A program made the position numbers and the translations under genes. Shown piece after piece: positions 16,689-24,502 of a DNA stretch of 61,770 nucleotides. The DNA is from Actinosynnema pretiosum (GTDB lineage: Bacteria > Actinomycetota > Actinomycetes > Mycobacteriales > Pseudonocardiaceae). Where the stretch lies: assembly GCF_024171695.1 (NCBI RefSeq), contig NZ_JAMTCF010000033.1, positions 1 through 61,770 of the forward strand, read 5' to 3'. Position 1 is the first letter of the stretch. Each line of letters opens with the position of its first letter. Under the pieces are notes generated by a model. The model did not search any database. It was not told where the DNA came from and saw only the letters and a list, made by a program, of their open reading frames with translations.

Positions 16689-18104
16689 TCACCCGCCGAA
16701 GCGGCCCAGCGCCCGGATCTTGTTGGTCGCGTCCAGCGCCGCGACCTTGTACGCCTCCGACAGCGTCGGGTAGTTGAAGACCGTGTCGACCAGGTAGTCC
16801 ACCGTCCCGCCGCACGCCATGACCGCCTGCCCGATGTGGACCAGGTCCGTCGCCCCGGTGCCGAACAGGTGCACGCCCAGCAGCTTGCGGTCCTGCGTGG
16901 ACACCAGCAGCTTGAGCATCCCGTACGCGTCACCCACGATCTGGCCGCGCGCCAGCTCCCGGTACCGGGCCAGCCCCACCTCGTACGGCACCGACGACGA
17001 GGTCAGCTCCGCCTCGGTCGCGCCGCAGTAGGAGATCTCCGGGATGGTGTAGATCCCGATCGGCTGGAGCCCCGACAGCTCGTTCGCGGTCTCCCCGAAC
17101 GCGTGGTAGGCCGCCAGCCTGCCCTGGTCCATCGAGGTCGCGGCCAGCGCCGGGAACCCGATGACGTCGCCGACCGCGTAGATGTGCTCGACCGACGTCC
17201 GGTAGTTCCCGTCCACCGACAGCCGCCCCCGGTGGTCGGCCTCCAGGCCCGCGGCCTCCAGGTTCAGCGACTCGGTGCAGCCCTGCCGCCCCGCCGAGTA
17301 CATGACGGCCTCGGCCGCGATGCGCTTGCCGCTGGCCAGCGTGGTGACCGTGCCCTGCTCGGACACCGACACGTCCACGACCTTCTCGCCGAACCGGAAG
17401 GTCACCGCCAGGTCCCGCAGGTGGAACTTCAGCGACTCGACGATCTCCGAGTCGCAGAAGTCGAGCATCCGCTCCCGCTGCTCCACGACCGTGACCCGGC
17501 TGCCGAGCGCGGCGAACATCGAGGCGTACTCGATCCCGATGACGCCCGCGCCCACCACGACCAGCGAGGACGGGATGGTGTCGAGCTGGAGCACCTCGTC
17601 CGAGTCCAGCACCCGCGCCTCGTCGAAGTCCACCTGGGACGGGCGCGCGGGCCTGGTCCCGGTGGCGATCACGATCTTCTCGCCGCTGATCACCCGGTGC
17701 TCGCCCCGGTGCGTCCCCTCGACCGCCACGCTGTGCGGACCGGTGAACGAGCCGGTGCCGGTGAGCAGGTCGACCTGGTTGCGGTGCAGCTGCGCCCGCA
17801 CGACCTGCACCTCGTGCCCGATGACGTGCTGGGTGCGCGCGAGCAGGTCGGAGATGGTGATGTCCTCCTTGACCCGGTAGCTGGCGCCGTACAGCTCGCG
17901 CTGGCTCATGCCGGTCAGGTACATGACCGCTTCGCGCAGGGTCTTGGAGGGGATCGTGCCGGTGTTGACGCACACGCCGCCGACCATGTCGGCCTTGTCC
18001 ACGATGGCGACCCGCTTGCCGAGCTTCGCGCCCGCGATCGCCGCCTTCTGCCCGCCGGGGCCGGACCCGATGACGACCAGGTCGTAGTCGTACTCGCTGC
18101 TCAT
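16689..18104 (-). CDS. sthA: soluble Si-specific NAD(P)+ transhydrogenase
   Basis: A 471-residue flavoprotein of the dihydrolipoamide-dehydrogenase family that moves reducing equivalents between NADPH and NAD+. N-terminal FAD site VVIGSGPGGQKAAIAGAKLG, NAD site VVVGAGVIGIEYASMFAALG, and the FAD Asp in YAVGDVIGFPALA. The redox-disulfide position reads GGVCVNTGTIPSKTLREAV: the second active-site Cys of lipoamide dehydrogenase is Thr, the hallmark of SthA. Single gene with its own terminator. Confidence 0.94.
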   Translation of the reverse strand: MSSEYDYDLVVIGSGPGGQKAAIAGAKLGKRVAIVDKADMVGGVCVNTGTIPSKTLREAVMYLTGMSQRELYGASYRVKEDITISDLLARTQHVIGHEVQVVRAQLHRNQVDLLTGTGSFTGPHSVAVEGTHRGEHRVISGEKIVIATGTRPARPSQVDFDEARVLDSDEVLQLDTIPSSLVVVGAGVIGIEYASMFAALGSRVTVVEQRERMLDFCDSEIVESLKFHLRDLAVTFRFGEKVVDVSVSEQGTVTTLASGKRIAAEAVMYSAGRQGCTESLNLEAAGLEADHRGRLSVDGNYRTSVEHIYAVGDVIGFPALAATSMDQGRLAAYHAFGETANELSGLQPIGIYTIPEISYCGATEAELTSSSVPYEVGLARYRELARGQIVGDAYGMLKLLVSTQDRKLLGVHLFGTGATDLVHIGQAVMACGGTVDYLVDTVFNYPTLSEAYKVAALDATNKIRALGRFGG

Positions 18105-18181
18105 CGGGCCAGCGTTACACAGATCACCCGTCCGGGCGGGCTGGTCGGGGCAGTCGTGACGCGCCCTTCACGAACCCTTCA

Positions 18182-18196
18182 GCTGAGCCGCTCAGC
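18182..18196 (-). terminator. short hairpin over the stop codon of the secreted-protein gene
   Basis: GCTGAG-CCG-CTCAGC is a perfect inverted repeat covering the TGA at 18194-18192. It may act as a weak terminator or 3'-end stabiliser. Nothing else was identified in 18105-18181. Confidence 0.4.
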
Positions 18197-18689
18197 CCCT
18201 GGTCGCGCGCCCGGAGTAGGTCAGCGGGAACACCAGGTCCTGGCAGGCGGGCGGGATGTCGCCCGCGATCCGCACGACCATCGCGACGTCCACCGACCCC
18301 TCCGGCGGGATGATGACCGGCTGGTCCATCGGGTCCACGGTCAGCACGTCGGCCCCGCACCCGTCGACCGGGTTGCGCCCCTCGTCGACCGGCTCGCCCG
18401 GCTGCGCCTGGAGCGACACGACCATGATGTCGACGTCGTTCGGGTTGGACAGCCGCACCGTGCGGGAGCCCTGCGCGCCGGGGGTCAGCTCGACCGAGGC
18501 CCCGGACACGTCGTCGATCCCGAACGGCTCCAGGTCACCGACCCCGGCCTCGCCGCCGCTGATCGAGTAGGACACCACCGGCACTTCGGGCTCCGGCCAG
18601 GTCAGGTGCATGGACACGACCACGGCCGCGCCTGCGCCGAGGATGCTCAGCGCGACCGCGACTTCCCCCCGCGGACCGAGGTTTCGCAT
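18192..18689 (-). CDS. secreted or membrane-anchored hypothetical protein
   Basis: 165 residues with an N-terminal hydrophobic segment (about residues 9-27, GEVAVALSILGAGAAVVVSM) lacking a clear signal-peptidase site, so it is probably membrane-anchored and extracytoplasmic. The rest has a beta-rich Ig-like look (VELTPGAQGSRTVRLSNPNDVDIMVVSL...). Two Cys residues (in DGCGADV and PPACQDL) could form a disulfide. I do not recognise the family. It has a long GC-rich leader. Confidence 0.75.
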   Translation of the reverse strand: MRNLGPRGEVAVALSILGAGAAVVVSMHLTWPEPEVPVVSYSISGGEAGVGDLEPFGIDDVSGASVELTPGAQGSRTVRLSNPNDVDIMVVSLQAQPGEPVDEGRNPVDGCGADVLTVDPMDQPVIIPPEGSVDVAMVVRIAGDIPPACQDLVFPLTYSGRATRG

Positions 18690-18957
18690 GGTGCAACTCC
18701 ACGGTAGGACTGCTGCCCAGGCGGTGGGTTCGCCGCTAGCTCCCCATCGGACCGGCGACCAGACACGCCCGGTGGTTCATCGCTTCGCCTTCGGCCCGGT
18801 GGACCGGCGAGGCCAATCTTGGAGAACGTTCAACTGCCGCGCAAGCACGGGGGGTCCCTGAAAAGCAGGGTTTTCCACCCCCTTATGAACCCGTTCCCAC
18901 ACCTCTGAACTGCGCGTTCTCGCTATCGCGCCACACAAAGGATTCACCCTAAAAGGT
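18690..18957. other. gene-less leader region with inverted and direct repeats
   Basis: About 270 bp between the secreted-protein start and the pheT terminator. GGACCGGCGA occurs twice on the plus strand (18749-18758 and 18801-18810), and a CCCTG-5-CAGGG hairpin followed by TTTT lies at 18856-18874. The minus-strand leader of the secreted-protein gene could fold extensively. I considered a riboswitch but could not match any class. Confidence 0.4.
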
Positions 18958-18993
18958 GAACCCCGGACCCGCAGAGTTGCGGGTCCGGGGTTC
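18958..18993 (-). terminator. pheT terminator hairpin
   Basis: Perfect 16-bp arms (GAACCCCGGACCCGCA and its complement) around GAGT, 7 bp past the pheT stop codon. A further small repeat TTCACC/GGTGAA (18943-18960) adjoins it. Confidence 0.8.
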
Positions 18994-18999
18994 TCGGGT

Positions 19000-21477
19000 T
19001 CACGCCCGGAGCACCGCGCCCACGCTGTCGGCCGCAGCGGCCACGGCCGCGTCACGCGCCGCCGTCGCCTCCTCCACGGTCAGCGTGCGGTCGGTCGCCC
19101 GGAACCGGAGCGCGTACGCCAGCGAGCGCTTGCCCTCGCCGACCCGCTCGCCCCGGTAGTCGTCGAACAGCCGGATGTCCTCCAGCAGCTCGCCGCCGCC
19201 CGCCCGCAGCGCCTCGGCGACCCGCGCGGCGGGCACGTCGGCGTCGACCACGACGGCCACGTCGAGCAGCACCGGCGGGTAGGGCGAGACGACCGGGGCC
19301 GGGCGGTGCTCGCTCAGCGGCAGCGCGTCCAGGTCCAGCTCGACCGCGACGGTCCGCTTGGGCAGCCCGAGCGCCTCCACGACCTTCGGGTGCAGCTCAC
19401 CGGCGTGGCCGACCGGGAAGTCGCCCACGCGCAGCTCGGCGCACCGGCCGGGGTGCCACGGCGCCAGGTCCGAGGCCACCGCGCTGATCCGCACGCCGTA
19501 GGCCTGCCCGACCAGGCGCGCGACCTCGACCGCGTCCGCCCAGTCCGCCTGACGGCCCGCGCCCCACCAGCCGGGCAGCTCGCGGTTGCCGCACAGCACG
19601 GCCGCCACGTGCACCGGCTGCTGCGGCAGCGCCGCCAGCAGCGCCCCGACCTGCTCGCCGGTGGGCCGCTGCCCCACGCCGACCTCGGGCATGGCGCCCT
19701 GCTGCGCGCGCGGCAGCGTCACCTGGGCCACCGCGTACAGCGCCACGTCCTTCTGGCCGCGCGCCAGGTTGCGCTGCAGCGCGTCCAGCAGGCCCGGCAC
19801 CAGGGTGGTGGCCAGCGCGTTCTTGTCCGACTCCAGCGGGTTGAGCACCGTGGTCGTGGTGCGCCGCACGTCGTCCTCGGGCAGCCCGAGCGCGTCGAAC
19901 ACGGCGGGCGAGAGGAACGGGAACGGCTTGACCTCGACCAGGCCGTGCTCGGCCAGCGCGCGGGAGACCGAGCGGCGGCGCCGCTGCTGCTCGGTCAGGC
20001 CGCGACCGGCCGGGACGGGCGGCAGCACCGACGGGATGCTGTCGTAGCCCTCCAGCCGGAGCACCTCCTCCACCAGGTCGGCGGGCTGGGTCAGGTCGGC
20101 GCGCCAGGTCGGCGGCACGGCGGTGACCACGGTGTGGCCCGCGTCGTCCGTGCTGACCTCGACGCGGCAGCCGATCTGGCCGAGCCTGCGGGCCGTGACG
20201 CCGCGCGCGTAGGGCACGCCCGCGACCCGGTCGGGCAGGTCGATCGGCATGGACACGGCGGCGGGCAGCTCGGGCGTGCCGACGTCCGTGCGGCCGGGCT
20301 GGATGGAGCCCTCGCCGAACAGGTGCAGCAGCCGCGCGGCGCGCTCCAGCGCCACCGGGGCCAGCGCCGGGTCGACGGTCCGCTCGTACCGCTTGGCCGC
20401 CTCGCTGGGCAGCTTGTGGCGGCGCACGGTGCGGGCGATGGACTTCGGGTCCCACACCGCGGCTTCGAGCAGGATGTCGGAGCTGCTGTCGCGCACCTCG
20501 GTGCTCGCGCCGCCCATGACGCCCGCCAGCGACAGCACGCCGCTGTCGTCGGCGATGACGATGTCGTCGGGGTCGAGCGCCCGCACGACGTCGTCGAGCG
20601 TGGTCAGCTTCTCCCCCGCCGCCGCGCGGCGCACCACGAGCCCGCCCTTGACGGCGGAGGCGTCGAAGGCGTGCAGCGGCTGGCCCAGTTCGAGCATCAC
20701 GTAGTTGGTGACGTCGACCGGCAGCGAGATGGAGCGGATGCCCGCCAGCATGAGCCTGCGCCGCATCCACCACGGGGTGGGCGCGGTCGGGTCCACGCCG
20801 GTGACGCGGCGGGCGGCGAAGCGCGAGCACGCGGTGGCGTCGTCGACCCGCACCGGCCACACGTCGCCCTCGGCCTCGGGCACCTCGGCCAGGCCGGGGT
20901 CGCCGAACGGGGCCTCGAACGCGCAGGCGATCTCGCGGGCCAGTCCGCGCACCGAGAACGCGTAGCCCCGGTCCGGGGTGGGCGCGACCTCGATGACGGT
21001 GTCGCCAAGGCCGAGCAGCTCGTGCGCGTCGTCACCGGGCTGGGCGGTGCCGCTGGGCAGCACGAGGATGCCCGCGTGCTCGTCGCCGAGGCCCAGCTCG
21101 CGGGCGGAGCAGATCATGCCCTCGCTGGTGCGGCCGTAGGTCTTGCGGGCGGCGATGCGGAAGTCGCCGGGCAGCACCGCGCCGGGCAGCGCCACCACGA
21201 CGGTGTCGCCCTCGACGAAGTTGCGCGCGCCGCACACGATGCCGTTGACCTGGTCGGGACCGACCTCGACCCGGCAGAACCGGATCGGCTTCTTGAACTC
21301 GGTCAGCTCCTCGATCTCGACCACGCGGCCCGCGACGAGCGGTCCGGTGACCGGGCCGAGCCCGGTGGTCTCCTCGACCTCGATGCCCACTCGAGTGAAC
21401 GCCTCGGCGAGCTGGTCCGGCGTGGGGGTCTGGTCGAACTCCAGGTGCTCGACCAGCCAGGTAACCGGGATGCGCAC
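19000..21477 (-). CDS. pheT: phenylalanyl-tRNA synthetase beta subunit
   Basis: 825 residues, full length for bacterial PheT. Domain order: N-terminal EMAP/OB-like tRNA-binding domain (VVEIEELTEFKKPIRFCRVEVG and GMICSARELGLG), B3/B4 editing domain, B5, catalytic-like core, and C-terminal anticodon-binding FDX-ACB domain (SPYPPVLLDVAVVVDADVPAARV...RATDRTLTVEEATAARD). GTG 21477 is 3 bp after the pheS stop. Forms the alpha2-beta2 enzyme charging tRNA-Phe. Confidence 0.97.
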   Translation of the reverse strand: MRIPVTWLVEHLEFDQTPTPDQLAEAFTRVGIEVEETTGLGPVTGPLVAGRVVEIEELTEFKKPIRFCRVEVGPDQVNGIVCGARNFVEGDTVVVALPGAVLPGDFRIAARKTYGRTSEGMICSARELGLGDEHAGILVLPSGTAQPGDDAHELLGLGDTVIEVAPTPDRGYAFSVRGLAREIACAFEAPFGDPGLAEVPEAEGDVWPVRVDDATACSRFAARRVTGVDPTAPTPWWMRRRLMLAGIRSISLPVDVTNYVMLELGQPLHAFDASAVKGGLVVRRAAAGEKLTTLDDVVRALDPDDIVIADDSGVLSLAGVMGGASTEVRDSSSDILLEAAVWDPKSIARTVRRHKLPSEAAKRYERTVDPALAPVALERAARLLHLFGEGSIQPGRTDVGTPELPAAVSMPIDLPDRVAGVPYARGVTARRLGQIGCRVEVSTDDAGHTVVTAVPPTWRADLTQPADLVEEVLRLEGYDSIPSVLPPVPAGRGLTEQQRRRRSVSRALAEHGLVEVKPFPFLSPAVFDALGLPEDDVRRTTTTVLNPLESDKNALATTLVPGLLDALQRNLARGQKDVALYAVAQVTLPRAQQGAMPEVGVGQRPTGEQVGALLAALPQQPVHVAAVLCGNRELPGWWGAGRQADWADAVEVARLVGQAYGVRISAVASDLAPWHPGRCAELRVGDFPVGHAGELHPKVVEALGLPKRTVAVELDLDALPLSEHRPAPVVSPYPPVLLDVAVVVDADVPAARVAEALRAGGGELLEDIRLFDDYRGERVGEGKRSLAYALRFRATDRTLTVEEATAARDAAVAAAADSVGAVLRA

Positions 21478-21480
21478 CGG

Positions 21481-22548
21481 TCAGGCCTCCGTTCCGAATG
21501 GCTGGGTGAAGCGGACGTCGCCCTCGACCATGTCCCGCATGTCGGGGATGCCGTTGCGGAACTGGAGCGTGCGCTCCAGGCCCATGCCGAAGGCGAATCC
21601 GGAGTAGACCTCGGGGTCGACGCCGCAGTTGCGCAGCACGTTGGGGTTGACCATGCCGCAGCCGCCCCACTCGACCCAGCCCGCCCCGCCCTTCTTCTGC
21701 GGGAACCAGACGTCCACCTCGGCGGACGGCTCGGTGAAGGGGAAGAAGCTGGGGCGCAACCGGGTGCGCGACTCCTCGCCGAAGACGGCGCGGGCGAACG
21801 CGTCGAGGGTGCCCTTGAGGTGGGCCATGGTCAGGCCCTTGTCCACGGCCAGGCCCTCCACCTGGTGGAACACCGGGGTGTGGGTGGCGTCCAGCTCGTC
21901 GGTGCGGAAGGTGCGGCCGGGGCACACCACGTACACCGGGAGCTCGCGGTCGAGCAGCGTGCGCGCCTGCACGGGGCTGGTGTGCGTGCGCAGCACCAGG
22001 CCCGAGTCGGCGGGCCCGACGTAGAAGGTGTCCTGCATGGACCGCGCGGGGTGGTCCTTGCCGAAGTTGAGCGCGTCGAAGTTGAACCACTCCGCCTCCA
22101 GCTCGGGCCCCTCGGCGATCTCGTAGCCCATGGCCACGAAGATGTCGCCGACGCGCTCGGCGAGGGTGGTGATGGGGTGGCGGGCCCCGCGCGGCACCCG
22201 GTCCCACGGGAGGGTGACGTCGACGGACTCCTCGCGCAGCACCCGCTCGTCCCGCTCGACCTGCAGGACGGCTCGGCGCGCCTCGAAGGCGGCGTCGATC
22301 GCCTGCTTGGCGACGTTGACGCGCTTGCCCGCCTCGGCCTTCCCGGCCGGGGGCAGCGCGCCGATCTCGCGGCGGGCCTGCAGGACGGCGGAGCGGTCTC
22401 CGAGGTGGGCGGGCTTGGCGGCGGCGAGCGCGTCGAGGTCGCTCGCCTGGGCGAACGCCTCCTGGGCCCGCTCGACCGCGGCGTCGAGCGCCTCGGCGGA
22501 CAGCGCCGCGACCTGCTTCGGGTCGTACGGGTCGTTGGCTCCGGACAT
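21481..22548 (-). CDS. pheS: phenylalanyl-tRNA synthetase alpha subunit
   Basis: 355-residue class II catalytic subunit. N-terminal coiled-coil (about residues 1-100) precedes the core with motif 1 (HPITTLAERVGDIFVAMGYEIAEGPE), motif 2 (GRTFRTDELDATHTPVFHQVEGLAVD), and motif 3 (FAFGMGLERTLQFRNGIPD). ATG 22548 fits the family start. The 183-bp intergenic region to the divergent Hsp90 gene should carry both promoters; I found no clear consensus box and no PheM leader peptide with a Phe run. Confidence 0.97.
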   Translation of the reverse strand: MSGANDPYDPKQVAALSAEALDAAVERAQEAFAQASDLDALAAAKPAHLGDRSAVLQARREIGALPPAGKAEAGKRVNVAKQAIDAAFEARRAVLQVERDERVLREESVDVTLPWDRVPRGARHPITTLAERVGDIFVAMGYEIAEGPELEAEWFNFDALNFGKDHPARSMQDTFYVGPADSGLVLRTHTSPVQARTLLDRELPVYVVCPGRTFRTDELDATHTPVFHQVEGLAVDKGLTMAHLKGTLDAFARAVFGEESRTRLRPSFFPFTEPSAEVDVWFPQKKGGAGWVEWGGCGMVNPNVLRNCGVDPEVYSGFAFGMGLERTLQFRNGIPDMRDMVEGDVRFTQPFGTEA

Positions 22549-22731
22549 GGTTGGTGTACAGCTCCCGTCGCGGACATGAGGTGATGGCCGCCACGCGCGG
22601 TGCGTTGCGCCTGCGCGGTGCGGCGGACCGATCCTAGGTGACCGGTCCAAAATAAGAGCGACCGCGGCCCCGGCGCACCTAGAATTCGGGCGTCTGAAAG
22701 CGATCAAGACCCTGAGGTGGACCGCACTCCC

Positions 22732-24489
22732 ATGGCACACACCTTCGGTGTCGACCTGCGCGGGATCATCGACCTGCTCAGCCACCACCTGTACAGCAGC
22801 CCGCGCGTGTACGCCCGCGAGCTGCTGCAGAACGCGGTGGACGCCATCACCGCCCGCCGCGCGCTCCAGCCGGACGCGCCGGGCGAGGTGGTCATCGAGC
22901 CTGCCGATTCCAGCGCCGACGGCACCCTGCGCATCTCCGACACGGGCATAGGCCTGACCGAGAGCGAGGTCCACGACCTGCTCTCGACGCTGGGCCGCAC
23001 GTCCAAGCGGGACGAGCTGGGGTTCGCCCGCCAGGGCTTCCTCGGCCAGTTCGGCGTGGGCCTGCTGTCGGCGTTCCTCGTCGCCGAGCGGGTGCGGCTG
23101 GTCAGCCGCTCCGCGAAGGGCGGACCGGCGGTCCGCTGGTCGGCCGACGCGGCGGGCAACTACGAGGTCGAGGTGGACGACTCGGCGCGCGCCGAGGTCG
23201 GCACCACGATCGAGCTGGTGCCGAGCCGCGACAGCGACCACTGGCTCGGCCACGACGTGGTGCGCGCGCTGGTCGCCGAGTACGGCGAGCTGCTCCCGGT
23301 GACCGTCCGGGTGGGTGACGAGGTTCTCACGACCGACGAGCTGCCGTGGCTGACCGACCCGATGGCGTACGGGGCGCGCGTGCTGGGCCTGGAGCCGTTC
23401 GCGGCGATCCCGGTCGAGGTGCCCGCCGTCGGCCTGACCGGCGTGGCGTACGTGCTGCCCGCGGGCGTGCACCCCGGAGCCCGCCAGTCGCACCGGGTGT
23501 ACCTGAAGCGGATGCTGGTCGGCGAGGCCATCGAGGGCCTGCTGCCCGACTGGGCGTACTTCGTGCGCTGCGTCGTGGACACCTCCTCGCTGCGGCCCAC
23601 GGCCAGCCGCGAGTCGCTGTACCAGGACGAGACGCTGCTGATCGTGCAGGAGGAGCTGGGCCGCCAGGTGCGGGACTGGCTGGTGCGCCTGGACGCCACC
23701 GACCCCGGCCGCACCTCGGCGCTGATGGAGGCGCACCACCTGGGCATCAAGTCGCTGGCCAGGGTGGACGAGGAGATGCTGCGGCTGGTGGAGCGCTGGC
23801 TGCCGTTCGAGACCACGGACGGCGCGCAGTCGCTCAAGCAGTTCCGCCGCCGCTACGGCTCGGTGCTGTACCTGCCGGACGTGGACGAGTTCCGCCAGCT
23901 CGCGCCGGTCGCGCACGCCCAGGGCATGGGCCTGCTGAACGCCGGTTACGCCTACGACCTGGAGGTCCTGGAGCGCCTGGTGGCGCTGGACGGTCCGGGC
24001 GCGGCGCGGCGGGTGGCGCCCAGCGAGGTGCTGGCCGCGCTCGGCGACCCCGAGCCGGAGGTGGAGCGGGCGCTGCGGGCGCGGCTGAAGGACGCGGCGG
24101 GGGTGCTGGAGCGGCACGACTGCGAGGTCGTCCCGCGCGACTTCGACCCGGCCTCTCTGCCCGCGCTGCTGGTCACCAACGCCGAGGGCGAGCGCAGGCG
24201 CGACGTGGAGCAGGCGGGCGAGGAGGCCGACGACCCGCTGTGGGCGCAGCTGCTGGGCAGCCTGGCCGAGTCCGCGCCGGGGGCGGCGCAGCGGCTGGTG
24301 CTCAACTGCCGCAGCCCGCTGGTGCGCAGGCTCGCCGAGCTGACCGACCCGGCGCTCGTGGAGCTGACCGTGGAGTCGCTGTACGTGCACGCGCTGCTCC
24401 AGTCCCGGCGCCCCATGCGCCCGAAGGACACCGCCGCGCTCAACCGCTCGTTCCTGGACCTGCTCGACCGGGCCGTGGACAACCGATGA
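22732..24489 (+). CDS. Hsp90-family ATPase (HtpG-like)
   Basis: 585 residues. GHKL ATPase motifs: ELLQNAVDAI with catalytic-type Glu30 and Asn34, DTGIGL at 70-75, and GQFGVGLLSAF at 105-115. The middle domain shows DTSSLRPTASRESLYQDE, equivalent to the substrate- and catalytic-loop region. The C-terminal third is poorly conserved and ends without a eukaryotic MEEVD-like tail. It is shorter than canonical HtpG (about 620-640). ATG 22732 is conservative; GTG 22717 is in frame with a GAGGTGG just upstream. It is followed after 13 bp by a helical-repeat protein gene, suggesting a chaperone with a dedicated partner. Confidence 0.9.
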   Translation: MAHTFGVDLRGIIDLLSHHLYSSPRVYARELLQNAVDAITARRALQPDAPGEVVIEPADSSADGTLRISDTGIGLTESEVHDLLSTLGRTSKRDELGFARQGFLGQFGVGLLSAFLVAERVRLVSRSAKGGPAVRWSADAAGNYEVEVDDSARAEVGTTIELVPSRDSDHWLGHDVVRALVAEYGELLPVTVRVGDEVLTTDELPWLTDPMAYGARVLGLEPFAAIPVEVPAVGLTGVAYVLPAGVHPGARQSHRVYLKRMLVGEAIEGLLPDWAYFVRCVVDTSSLRPTASRESLYQDETLLIVQEELGRQVRDWLVRLDATDPGRTSALMEAHHLGIKSLARVDEEMLRLVERWLPFETTDGAQSLKQFRRRYGSVLYLPDVDEFRQLAPVAHAQGMGLLNAGYAYDLEVLERLVALDGPGAARRVAPSEVLAALGDPEPEVERALRARLKDAAGVLERHDCEVVPRDFDPASLPALLVTNAEGERRRDVEQAGEEADDPLWAQLLGSLAESAPGAAQRLVLNCRSPLVRRLAELTDPALVELTVESLYVHALLQSRRPMRPKDTAALNRSFLDLLDRAVDNR

Positions 24490-24502
24490 AGGGGCAGCCC
24501 CG

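Noticed and set aside
18690..18860. Riboswitch (c-di-AMP or c-di-GMP type) in the leader of the secreted-protein gene
   Set aside because: GC-rich pairing is possible and the gene is of a type often controlled so, but conserved core motifs could not be matched; a covariance-model scan (Infernal/Rfam) would decide.
19306..22584. 1092-codon plus-strand frame over pheST
   Set aside because: Antisense of pheT/pheS; rich in Gly/Arg/His/Val with no domains.
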